From positions 124,001 through 188,000 of the forward strand of contig NZ_JQFW01000015.1 of NCBI RefSeq assembly GCF_000753865.1: a stretch of 64,000 nucleotides of DNA. Reading direction: 5' to 3'. This stretch comes from Alteromonas sp. LOR (GTDB lineage Bacteria; Pseudomonadota; Gammaproteobacteria; Enterobacterales; Alteromonadaceae). A program made the translations under genes and the position numbers. The notes under the pieces are model-generated. The model ran no database searches and was not told the DNA's origin. It worked only from the letters and a program-made list of their open reading frames with translations. Numbering within the stretch: position 1 is the first letter of the stretch; every line of letters starts with the position of its first letter. Below, one piece after another: positions 56,643 to 64,000 of this stretch.

Positions 56643-58076
56643 CTAATCTAACTCATTTTCTATAATATGCTGATACTCACGAATTCGCTGCACGTACCTT
56701 ACAGGCTCTGTACCGCGGGCGTAGCCATAGCGTAAATCTTTGTAATATCGCTTTTCGCTAAGTAAGGGCAATACTTGCTTCATATCGGCCCATTTATGGG
56801 GGTTCAAATTAAGTTTGCGCGCCAAAGTTTGCGCATCGTGTAAATGTGCACGGCCTACGTTATATGCGGCTAGCGCAAGCCAAGTGCGATCAGGCTCTTT
56901 CACTTCATCAACAAATCGGTAGGTTCTGATTTTAGCAAGGTAGCGCGCGCCACCAAATATACTTTGCTTAGGATTTAGCCTGTTTTTCACCCCTACTTCT
57001 TTGGCTGTTTGTTGTGTCAGCATCATTATACCGCGAACACCTGTAGGGCTTATTGCATCAGCTAACCAATGGGACTCTTGATACGCTTGTGCCGCTAATA
57101 AGTGAAAGGGTAATTTGTACTTTGTTGCAGCGTCGCTGAAATACTGCGTGTATTCAGGAAACCGCTTTTCAACTCGGCGAATAAACGTACGCGTATCCAC
57201 ATAGTCAAACACCTCAAAAAAACCGTAATATTGGTCTAACATGCTCTCTAAACGACCGCTTTTTTCGTATTCGAGATACCAGTTATCGAGTTCAGCACTG
57301 AGTCCTGCGCTAGATTTATGTAACATCCACGCTAAATTTTCGCTTCTTGCAAGGTTAAAAGGAGCGATTAACTCTGGGAAGTATCGACGGTTAAGATCAA
57401 CAATATTGGAGTCGGCCACACTGCAATCAATTTCCCTCTGCCATACCTTGTAAAGAATTTGCTCGGTGGATAATTCTGAGCTCTCCACCCAACTAAGCTT
57501 TGGGTATTGTTCCTGTAACTCTTTAAGTCGCTCACTGTAGGCAGTGCCCTCAGCCACCATTATGTTAAGCCCTATTAACTCATCTATGGTTTCTGGCTGG
57601 ACATTATCTCGTCGGCAAACCACCTGCTGTGTAATGTCTTGATAGTTAGGCCCAAACACAAACTCCTTTGCTCTTGCTTTTGTTTGAGTGAGTCCCGCCG
57701 CAGCGATATGCCCTTCTTTGTTTCTCAACGCCGCTATCACCGCTTGTATAGAGGGTTTTTCAATTATCTCTAGCTCAACACCTAAATGAGAGGCAAACGC
57801 TTCGGCCATATCAAACTCTGGCCCTTTAGGCAGAATATCTCGTCCTATAAAGTATGTGGTGGGAGCATTTCGAGTAATCACTTTTAAGACGCCTGACGCC
57901 TTAATTTGTGAGATGAGTTCACTTGATGCGATATCTGAATTTTCGGGCTTTTTTCCGGTCTTTTGCTCAGTATGAACAGCAGAATTATCTTCCTCACTGC
58001 CATTCGGTGACTTTTCACATGCGGCAAGTGAAAAAACGATTACAGCGAAAAACAACATTTTCCATAAAGACTGCAT
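56643..58076 (-). CDS. mltF: Membrane-bound lytic murein transglycosylase MltF
   Basis: 477 residues. Lipobox SLAACEK (Cys20) makes it a lipoprotein. An amino-acid-binding-like domain (about 61-285) precedes an SLT domain (about 310-470) with catalytic Glu334 (QESHW) and SPTGVRGIMMLTQQTAKE. It cleaves glycan strands to anhydromuropeptides, with the first domain acting as regulator. Length and order match the E. coli enzyme. Confidence 0.95.
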   Translation of the reverse strand: MQSLWKMLFFAVIVFSLAACEKSPNGSEEDNSAVHTEQKTGKKPENSDIASSELISQIKASGVLKVITRNAPTTYFIGRDILPKGPEFDMAEAFASHLGVELEIIEKPSIQAVIAALRNKEGHIAAAGLTQTKARAKEFVFGPNYQDITQQVVCRRDNVQPETIDELIGLNIMVAEGTAYSERLKELQEQYPKLSWVESSELSTEQILYKVWQREIDCSVADSNIVDLNRRYFPELIAPFNLARSENLAWMLHKSSAGLSAELDNWYLEYEKSGRLESMLDQYYGFFEVFDYVDTRTFIRRVEKRFPEYTQYFSDAATKYKLPFHLLAAQAYQESHWLADAISPTGVRGIMMLTQQTAKEVGVKNRLNPKQSIFGGARYLAKIRTYRFVDEVKEPDRTWLALAAYNVGRAHLHDAQTLARKLNLNPHKWADMKQVLPLLSEKRYYKDLRYGYARGTEPVRYVQRIREYQHIIENELD

Positions 58077-58234
58077 TACGACTACCTTATCTATCCTGTC
58101 TTAAGCTTCAAAAGCAACGTTACCAGTTTGAGCAAGGCGCTAGTTAAGAAATACAACCGTATAGCACATATCTCTATTTTGCAATTTAGCGGCAATATGC
58201 GCGTTCACTTCACACTACCTTTCAATCACACGCC

Positions 58235-59191
58235 CTAGTTAACATTAGCCGTTGAAGTTTCTGGCAAATCTTTTTCAGGGCGAATATGCATAAAGCTGGC
58301 AAAACGAGGTTTTCCCGAATTGGTATACCCATAAAATTTATACGTAACCCACTCACCAATCTCTGGCGGGTGTTGCCTCTCGTTGTTTGAAAATCCGCTA
58401 CCAAGTTTAAATTGAACGCCATCGCCCCGCTCTACTAACAACGAGCCCATCATGGTTTTAAATTTGCCCTTTCCCTTAATATGGGCAATGACCTTTGCCT
58501 CGCTATCCTGATGGCGCTTCAGTTTAAGTAAATGGGCGCTGCGACCATCAACATATCGAGCCTGCCGATGGTGAAGCATAAGCCCCTCGCCACCGGCATC
58601 GGTTACACTATTTAACTTAGCCTGTAAAGCTTCATGGGTGTGCAGCACAAATTGAGGCATTGCCAGTAGCGCAGGGCTGTTTACTTCGTCAGTAAGTCGC
58701 TTTATCTCTTGCGCTCTTTGTTCAAAAGGCTGCATGAGCAGCGGCATATCAAACACCATAAATTTTATTTTTTCCCAGCGCTCGTCAGGAATGTCAGTAA
58801 GCACAATAGACGCTGTATCTTCAAACTTACCTCGAGCAAACCACAGTTCGCCATCTAACGTAGTGTTTGGCCAAGCCCGCGTAAACCACTTTGGAGCATG
58901 GATAACATTACCCTTTCGGGTTAGAAGCTCTGTTCCTGTCCATCTTGCACGAATGCCATCAAGCTTTTCACTTATCAAATAATCACTAAGTGCTACAGTA
59001 TGGTGAGACGCGGTGTATAAATTTGCCGTCTGTGTAGGTGCGCGCTGATGAACATCACCGAGCGTCTCGGCACTGACGCTTGCGACCGCTGCTATCCATA
59101 CCAGTACCCCTAATGTCCATTCTAAAAATAATGCCAGTTCTAATTTGCATGGCATAAATGCCAGTGCATTCCCTCGTTTACTTGTGCTCAA
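58235..59191 (-). CDS. Secreted ATP-dependent DNA ligase (LigE type)
   Basis: 318 residues. The nucleotidyltransferase motif I is SEKLDGIRARW with the adenylated Lys76; LDGELWF (motif III), GGEGLMLHH (motif IV) and LLKLKRH (motif V) follow, then a small OB domain. No other domain is attached, which fits the minimal LigE ligases. A hydrophobic stretch (about 18-41) acts as a signal peptide, so the ligase should be exported to the periplasm. The TTG start is chosen because AAGGA lies 8 bases upstream; an ATG 12 codons on has none. NAD-dependent LigA must do replication. Confidence 0.9.
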   Translation of the reverse strand: MSTSKRGNALAFMPCKLELALFLEWTLGVLVWIAAVASVSAETLGDVHQRAPTQTANLYTASHHTVALSDYLISEKLDGIRARWTGTELLTRKGNVIHAPKWFTRAWPNTTLDGELWFARGKFEDTASIVLTDIPDERWEKIKFMVFDMPLLMQPFEQRAQEIKRLTDEVNSPALLAMPQFVLHTHEALQAKLNSVTDAGGEGLMLHHRQARYVDGRSAHLLKLKRHQDSEAKVIAHIKGKGKFKTMMGSLLVERGDGVQFKLGSGFSNNERQHPPEIGEWVTYKFYGYTNSGKPRFASFMHIRPEKDLPETSTANVN

Positions 59192-59352
59192 GCCTCAATC
59201 CTTAAAAAACTGTTTAGTCAGGTTCAGCGTATTGATATTAGAGATTTAATATACTGTGCTTCAGGTGGGTTTTACCTGTTGTTCCTTAACTTTGCACAAA
59301 TCAGTGAATGGAATTAAGGTGGAGCGAATTAAATGAAAACGGATATGAATAT

Positions 59353-60195
59353 ATGAAAGCATTTAAAATACAAAAAGCAGTTATCAACAGCCTAACCGCG
59401 CTCACGGTAGCAGCCTACGCGCCATTGTCATTGGCCCATGACTTTTGGCTTGAGCCAACGCAGTTTCATTTTGAGGAGGCATCGCCAGTAGCAGTGCAGT
59501 TTAAAGTAGGTCATAAAGAAGACATTGATAGCTGGAATTTAACGTGGGATAAAATAGTGGCTCTTCGCAACTACACCTCAACAGGAGTTGAGGATATGGC
59601 AGCAGGCATTATTCCCAAATCTAGCTTGCTACCGGGGGTGGCTAAAACCTCTACGCTGCAAGCAGGCAGTTATATTATCGGCTTTGAAAGCTATCACAGT
59701 GTGAGCGTACTAAAAGCAGACAAATTTAACGACTACGCTAAAAAGGAAGGGCTTAAAGAAGTTGTTGAATATAGAAAAGACAAAGGCCTTGAAGGTTACG
59801 ATGGAGAAGAGCTGTACTCCCGAAAAGCAAAAGCGATTGTCCAAGTGGGAGAAACACTTACCGACAACGTTACCAAGCCTATTGGTCATACACTAGAAAT
59901 TGTCCCCCTTAGCCACCCTTTCACACTAGGCGAAGATAACACCCTCACCGTTCAAGTGCTTTTCAAAGGCAAGCCTTTACAAGATGCATTAATAGATTCA
60001 GTTCCTCTTAAAAATGCAACTCACGAAACCCAATCATTCCTCACTGATGAGAATGGGCAAGCTACATTTACATTCAAAGAGTCTGGCGCAGTTAAACTAA
60101 ATTGCGTGTGGGGAGTGCCGCTTCAAAGTAATATCAAAGCTGACTTTGAGACGTACTTTTCAAGTCTTACGTTTACAGTAAACCGTGAAAAATAA
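59353..60195 (+). CDS. DUF4198 family periplasmic protein
   Basis: 280 residues from the ATG at 59353. Signal peptide (about 1-28) ends just before HDFWLEPTQF, the family hallmark. The rest is beta-rich, with a transthyretin-like region near the C-terminus (FKGKPLQDALIDSVPL, ENGQATFTFKESG). Family members are often found near nickel or cobalt uptake genes; none is in view here. Confidence 0.85.
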   Translation: MKAFKIQKAVINSLTALTVAAYAPLSLAHDFWLEPTQFHFEEASPVAVQFKVGHKEDIDSWNLTWDKIVALRNYTSTGVEDMAAGIIPKSSLLPGVAKTSTLQAGSYIIGFESYHSVSVLKADKFNDYAKKEGLKEVVEYRKDKGLEGYDGEELYSRKAKAIVQVGETLTDNVTKPIGHTLEIVPLSHPFTLGEDNTLTVQVLFKGKPLQDALIDSVPLKNATHETQSFLTDENGQATFTFKESGAVKLNCVWGVPLQSNIKADFETYFSSLTFTVNREK

Positions 60196-60222
60196 TGCAA
60201 TGAAAGTGCGCTGACGCTTCAA

Positions 60223-60249
60223 TCCGCCATCTCGATATTGAGTGGCGGA
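60223..60249. other. Hairpin between convergent genes
   Basis: TCCGCCA (60223-60229) pairs with TGGCGGA (60243-60249), with CTC/GAG pairing further in. No T run follows. It may still help to end transcripts of the convergent DUF4198 and STAS-like genes. Confidence 0.45.
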
Positions 60250-60272
60250 GATCAAACCACAACCTGCCCTAA

Positions 60273-60677
60273 TTAGGATGAGGCCGACAGCTTTTGCTTG
60301 TATTCACTGGATAGCCATTGTGACGCTTCATCAAAATCGGTGAAAAACAAATAATCCATAAGTTTCAATTCAGGGATTCTTTGAAACATCATTCCACGGA
60401 TAACAGGGCCTTTGTATACATACGCCTTGGCTATTAGTCCCATTTCAGGTAGGCGATTTACAATGTGTTTTACCATATCAAACGCTTCAGGCGTTGCCCC
60501 TTCAACCTCGCTTATATCTGCAAGCAAAGCAAAAGGTTTCATGTTTAAACCCATGACTAACTTAAAAAGGTGCTCGCGATACTCTTCTGCACTACGCTCA
60601 TTAAAAATGCCGTAAAGCTTGCTGGTTATAACCCCATTTTCATAACATATTGATAGGGTGCTTAGTTTCTTCTGCAT
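60273..60677 (-). CDS. Small STAS/SpoIIAA-like protein, function unknown
   Basis: 134 residues from the ATG at 60677, with AAAGG 6 bases upstream. The alternation of strands and helices (VITSKLYGIFNERSAEEYREHLFKL, then FALLADISEVEGATPEAFDMV and IAKAYVYKGPVIRGMMFQRIP) suggests a STAS-like fold as in the SpoIIAA/DUF3478 group, not proven. It is cytoplasmic. It stands between convergent and tandem genes, downstream of the hybrid kinase in the same direction, 169 bases away. Confidence 0.6.
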   Translation of the reverse strand: MQKKLSTLSICYENGVITSKLYGIFNERSAEEYREHLFKLVMGLNMKPFALLADISEVEGATPEAFDMVKHIVNRLPEMGLIAKAYVYKGPVIRGMMFQRIPELKLMDYLFFTDFDEASQWLSSEYKQKLSASS

Positions 60678-60846
60678 CGCCAACCTTTATCGTTCTATAC
60701 CAATGCAATAGTAGTCGATAGAAAGCGTGAAATAAATTAACTCACTAATGTTTAATTTAAACATGGGCGTGTTGATCTTTGTTGTACATTTTTGCAGCGG
60801 TCTGTGAGCTATTTAGACAAGAAAGGTTTTAGAAAAGACAGCTTCT

Positions 60847-62640
60847 TCAAGAAAAAACATAGCGTTCAATGAGTGTAGACAGCGCTTTGCTGTCCACGGG
60901 TTTGGTTATATACCCGCTCATTCCCGATGAGAGTGCTTTGTCTATCTCATCTGACACTACTGATGCCGTAAACGCGATAACGGATGCGGTAACGCCTGCA
61001 TCTCGTAGTACCGTTGTTGTTTCTGCACCCGTCATTTCTGGCATTTGTAAATCCATTAAAATCAAATCGAATGTTCGTTGAGCCGCAATAGTTAACGCCT
61101 CATGCCCACTACTTGCAAGCGTAACAGTTACCCCTAAGTCTTCTAACAACGATTGCGCTACCACTCGGTTAATCTCATTGTCATCGACCACTAGCACTGA
61201 GCCTTTACTCATACCCTCAGCATGTATTTCTTGGCCAATGAAAGGAGGGCTTTCTACGGGTTCTGTTTTTGGCTCTAACTCACTATTCACTGTTTCATCC
61301 TGCAAGGTGAACGCTAATACAAAGCTAAAATCACTCCCCTTACCTTTTTCACTGCGTAAGGTGACATTGCCGCCCATTGCCTCGACTAAACTCTTCACAA
61401 TTTGCAGGCCTAAGCCTGTTCCTCCATGAGTGCGGTTTATACTGCTATTTGCTTGAGTAAACGCGCCAAAAATATCGGCTTGCTCACACTGCTCTATCCC
61501 TTCTCCAGTATCGATGACAGAGAACTTTACGGCTTGCTCACGGGATGAGGCAGTAACACACTCAACCACTAAAGATACACTCCCCTGTTGCGTAAACTTA
61601 ATGGCGTTACTAATTAGGTTATTCAGTATTTGCGATAAGCGAACTGCGTCACCGAAAACGTGGGCGCTAACGTCATCAGCAATACTTAAGTTAAGGGCAA
61701 TATTTTTGTTTTGCGCAAGTTGAGAATAAAACGATACACAGGATTGCACCGTGGAAACTAAATTTACCGGCGTTGATTCTAGAGAAAGCTTTCCCGCATT
61801 GAGTTTCGAGACATCCAATACATCGTTTAATATACGATTTAACGATATCCCTGACTGTTGAATTCGCTCTAGATTTGGCCTAGCGCTTTCGCTTATTTCT
61901 TTAGACAACACAACGTCAGTAAGCCCAAGAATTCCATTTAGGGGCGTACGTATTTCGTGGGACATAGTGGCTAAAAAGCGAGCCTGTGCTGCAGATGCCT
62001 TTCGCTCTTGCGCAAGAGCGTGGTTAAGTTTTATTGTTTTGGCATTACTTTCAATTAATGCAGCTTCCAATCGGCTCACCAACTGATAGATAAGTATTGA
62101 TACCACAACATTTGTAATGCATAACCTTACCCATACCGCATGGTCGTATTCTCCCTCGTAAAACGGTACAAGAAAGGTACTGCCTGCGATCACTGCCATA
62201 GAAGCCACTCGCCATTTGCCAGAAAGAAACACAATGGGAAATATCGTCATCAAGGGAAGCAAGGATGCCGGTAAAAGGCCATTACTTACAACTAGGTAAG
62301 GTGCAATAGGGCATGCAACTATTGCCCACAGCTTCGCAATTGATGCGTCAAGGTCTGAAAAATACAGCGCTGCGCAAGACATGATAAGACACCAAATACC
62401 AATACCGAGCGCAACAACAATATTGTCAGGGCGGGCAACCGCAATAACCACGATAATAACTAGCGAAAACCCCAGCATTAGTCGAAAACCGGTTTTGCGA
62501 AGTGACAGTGTTACTGTGTCAGCAGAATTATTTAGGTGAGCGTTTTCCGTAGGTGCGTTATCGGCAGATGCTTTATCTATAGGGGCTCTGTCTACAGGAG
62601 CTCTGTCTACAGGAGCTTTGTCCACAAATGCTTTTGCCAT
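60847..62640 (-). CDS. Hybrid sensor histidine kinase/response regulator
   Basis: 597 residues. The first 30 residues carry a five-residue repeat (VDKAP, VDRAP, VDRAP, IDKAS) made by 15-base DNA repeats. About six membrane helices (52-190) form a MASE-like integral sensor without a large periplasmic loop. HisKA has His228 (SHEIRTPLNGILG), HATPase has Asn345 (NLISNAIKF), GTGEGI-type DTGEGI and GGTGLGL, and a C-terminal receiver has Asp530 (LMDLQMPEMTG). No partner regulator lies beside it, so signalling may go through a separate Hpt protein. Confidence 0.93.
   Translation of the reverse strand: MAKAFVDKAPVDRAPVDRAPIDKASADNAPTENAHLNNSADTVTLSLRKTGFRLMLGFSLVIIVVIAVARPDNIVVALGIGIWCLIMSCAALYFSDLDASIAKLWAIVACPIAPYLVVSNGLLPASLLPLMTIFPIVFLSGKWRVASMAVIAGSTFLVPFYEGEYDHAVWVRLCITNVVVSILIYQLVSRLEAALIESNAKTIKLNHALAQERKASAAQARFLATMSHEIRTPLNGILGLTDVVLSKEISESARPNLERIQQSGISLNRILNDVLDVSKLNAGKLSLESTPVNLVSTVQSCVSFYSQLAQNKNIALNLSIADDVSAHVFGDAVRLSQILNNLISNAIKFTQQGSVSLVVECVTASSREQAVKFSVIDTGEGIEQCEQADIFGAFTQANSSINRTHGGTGLGLQIVKSLVEAMGGNVTLRSEKGKGSDFSFVLAFTLQDETVNSELEPKTEPVESPPFIGQEIHAEGMSKGSVLVVDDNEINRVVAQSLLEDLGVTVTLASSGHEALTIAAQRTFDLILMDLQMPEMTGAETTTVLRDAGVTASVIAFTASVVSDEIDKALSSGMSGYITKPVDSKALSTLIERYVFS
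62572..62625 (-). repeat. 15-base tandem repeat within the hybrid kinase gene
   Basis: About 3.6 copies of a 15-base unit (read on the plus strand ACAGGAGCTCTGTCT) encode the VD(K/R)AP repeats. The copies differ by a few bases. The length may vary between strains without a frameshift, since 15 is a multiple of three. Confidence 0.7.
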
Positions 62641-62740
62641 TAAAACCAGTTATCCAACGCTTAAAAATCGGTATGCGTTTGAGTATAGGTGAAAAGGCTA
62701 ATATGTAAATTAGTCGTTAGTCACGGTAAGTGGCGTGATT

Positions 62741-62792
62741 GATGCTGTATATCGATGCTACATATCGATGCTACATATCGATGCTATATAGA
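62741..62792. repeat. 13-base tandem repeat (4 units) upstream of the hybrid kinase
   Basis: GATGCTGTATATC, two perfect copies of GATGCTACATATC, then GATGCTATATAGA. It lies between the acnB terminator and the start of the hybrid kinase gene. Confidence 0.8.
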
Positions 62793-62842
62793 GGCATTCT
62801 TTCTTTACGTAAACGCCGGTCAGAACGTAACAGAAAAGCAAA

Positions 62843-62868
62843 AAAAAGCCCCAAAACTGGGGCTTTTT
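62843..62868 (-). terminator. Rho-independent terminator of acnB
   Basis: AAAAAGCCCCA (62843-62853) and TGGGGCTTTTT (62858-62868) pair around AAAC, 35 bases past the acnB stop. Confidence 0.9.
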
Positions 62869-62902
62869 ATAAGTTAGCTGTATTTCAATAAAACGTTTTA
62901 GA

Positions 62903-64000
62903 TTATACGTTTTGAATCGCTACGTCTGGCGTGAACTTAGGCGCTACGGCCATATCTTCAGCAGGTGGTGCGAAGTCTGTTAGGTTAATACCCTCAACCG
63001 CCGCTTTGTACTCGTCCATAGTTGGGAAGCGACCAAGCACGGCAGATAACACTACCAATGGCGTTGAGCCTAGTAGTGACTCACCTTTCTTCTCGTTAGA
63101 ATCGGCAACAACACGACCTTGGAACAAGCGCGTTGAAGTAGCAATAACCGTATCACCAGGTTCTGCTTTTTCTTGGTTACCCATACAAAGGTTACATCCT
63201 GGACGCTCTAGGTACATGATGTTGTCATACTTAGTACGCGCAGACTCTTTTGGCTTATCGTCGTTAAACTCAAAACCAGCGTACTTGGTAAGGATATCCC
63301 AATCGCCTTCCGCTTTTAGCTCATCAACAATGTTGTATGTTGGTGGTGCAACAACAAGTGGTACGTTAAACGACACACTGCCATTTTGCTTTTCTAAATT
63401 GCGAAGCATTTGAGCGATAATCTGCATGTCACCTTTGTGAACCATACAAGAACCAACAAAGGCTAAATCAACGGTTTTGCCATCGTAGAAAGACACAGGG
63501 CGAATAACATCATGGGTATAACGCTTAGAAACGTCATCGTTATTCACGTCTGGATCAGCAATCATTGGCTCGTCGATTTGGTCTAAATCAACAACCACTT
63601 CTGCGTAGTATTTTGCGTTGTCATCGGGTGCAAGAGCCGGCTCTTCGCCCGACTTGATTTCAGCAATACGCTTATCAGCAAGGTCGATAAGACCCTGAAG
63701 CATGTTCGCATCGTTGTCCATGCCCTTGTCGATCATGATCTTAATGCGTGTTTTAGCAAGCTCTAGTGACGCAATCATCGTCTCATCATTTGAGATACAG
63801 ATTGACGCTTTCGCTTTCATCTCAGCCGTCCAGTCAGTAAACGTGAACGCTTGGTCAGCAAGCAAAGTACCAATTTGCACTTCAATAACACGACCTTGGA
63901 ACACGTTCTCACCGCCAAATTGCTTAAGCATTTGCGCTTGCGTTGCGTGAACAACATCGCGGAAGTCCATGTGGCTCTTCATTCCGCCTTTGAACGTCAC
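62903..64000 (-). CDS. acnB: Aconitate hydratase B, C-terminal part (cut by window edge)
   Basis: 365 codons run to the right edge; the first visible codon (GTG) reads as valine within the known sequence, so the gene starts outside. The visible part covers the C-terminal aconitase domain: FKGGMKSHMDFRDVVHA, FVGSCMVHKGDM and LERPGCNLCMGNQ, whose cysteines bind the 4Fe-4S cluster, and the end of the swivel domain. It converts citrate to isocitrate in the TCA cycle. A terminator follows. Confidence 0.94.
   Translation of the reverse strand: MTFKGGMKSHMDFRDVVHATQAQMLKQFGGENVFQGRVIEVQIGTLLADQAFTFTDWTAEMKAKASICISNDETMIASLELAKTRIKIMIDKGMDNDANMLQGLIDLADKRIAEIKSGEEPALAPDDNAKYYAEVVVDLDQIDEPMIADPDVNNDDVSKRYTHDVIRPVSFYDGKTVDLAFVGSCMVHKGDMQIIAQMLRNLEKQNGSVSFNVPLVVAPPTYNIVDELKAEGDWDILTKYAGFEFNDDKPKESARTKYDNIMYLERPGCNLCMGNQEKAEPGDTVIATSTRLFQGRVVADSNEKKGESLLGSTPLVVLSAVLGRFPTMDEYKAAVEGINLTDFAPPAEDMAVAPKFTPDVAIQNV

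Noticed and set aside
58235..59155. Ligase start at the ATG at 59155
   Set aside because: No ribosome-binding site precedes it, whereas AAGGA is 8 bases before the TTG at 59191. The signal sequence is present either way.
62741..62792. CRISPR array
   Set aside because: Units are 13 bases without spacers between them, and no cas genes are near.
62931..63413. 160-codon frame opposite acnB
   Set aside because: Shadow of conserved acnB sequence.

Overview
The window is a gene-dense, colinear stretch of a gammaproteobacterial chromosome. The protein sequences and gene order point to a marine member of the Alteromonadales, most likely Alteromonas: an E. coli-like mla/kds/lpt/rpoN block, rplM-rpsI followed by petABC and sspAB, a monofunctional RelA, a RecJ-DsbC-XerD run, and the lptD-surA-pdxA-rsmA-apaGH operon. 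I saw no rRNA, tRNA, CRISPR array, insertion sequence or prophage. The genus is inferred from memory of these families, not from a search.

Layout. 1-6.4 kb: start of a membrane sensor gene (cut by the left edge), a YebC-family gene, zapE, zapG (yhcB) and the tandem periplasmic proteases degQ and degS. 6.4-11.2 kb (minus): mlaF-E-D-C-B, ibaG, murA. 11.5-19.5 kb (plus): yrbG, kdsD, kdsC, lptC, lptA, lptB, rpoN, hpf, ptsN, rapZ, ptsO, i.e. Kdo synthesis, LPS export and the nitrogen-PTS module. 19.7-22 kb: mgtE and a secreted CBM9-like protein. 22-27.3 kb (minus): rplM-rpsI, petA-petB-petC (bc1 complex) and sspA-sspB. 27.4-30.1 kb: a periplasmic binding-protein-like gene, a class I HMG-CoA reductase and a DUF454 gene. 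30.2-42.4 kb (minus): djlA, xerD, dsbC, recJ, a small unknown gene, recO, pdxJ, acpS, rlmD, relA, mazG. 42.7-49.4 kb (plus): lptD, surA, pdxA, rsmA, apaG, apaH. 49.7-64 kb is more accessory: a chemoreceptor, a SOUL protein, lysC, a DUF192 lipoprotein, a membrane-anchored ClpP-like protein, mltF, a secreted ATP-dependent DNA ligase, a DUF4198 protein, a small STAS-like protein, a hybrid histidine kinase and the 3' end of acnB (cut by the right edge).

How it fits together. Much of the window builds or guards the cell envelope: phospholipid traffic (Mla), LPS synthesis and transport (KdsCD, LptABCD), outer-membrane protein folding (SurA, DegQ, DegS), disulfide isomerisation (DsbC) and peptidoglycan (MurA, MltF). 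Two intergenic regions, before degQ and before lptD, hold the same sigma-E-like pattern (GAACTT, 16 bases, TCTTWT). Because degS, the protease that would switch sigma-E on, lies beside degQ, the sensor and two candidate targets of one stress response are in view. A sigma-28-like promoter precedes the chemoreceptor gene.

The most interesting items are the class I HMG-CoA reductase in a probable MEP-pathway bacterium, the two matching sigma-E-like promoters, the long structured rplM leader, the membrane-anchored ClpP-like protein, the unknown ORF tucked behind recJ, and a set of short degenerate tandem repeats of 12-17 bases just past gene ends. I found no clear, entirely new multi-gene system; most of the window is conserved housekeeping sequence.
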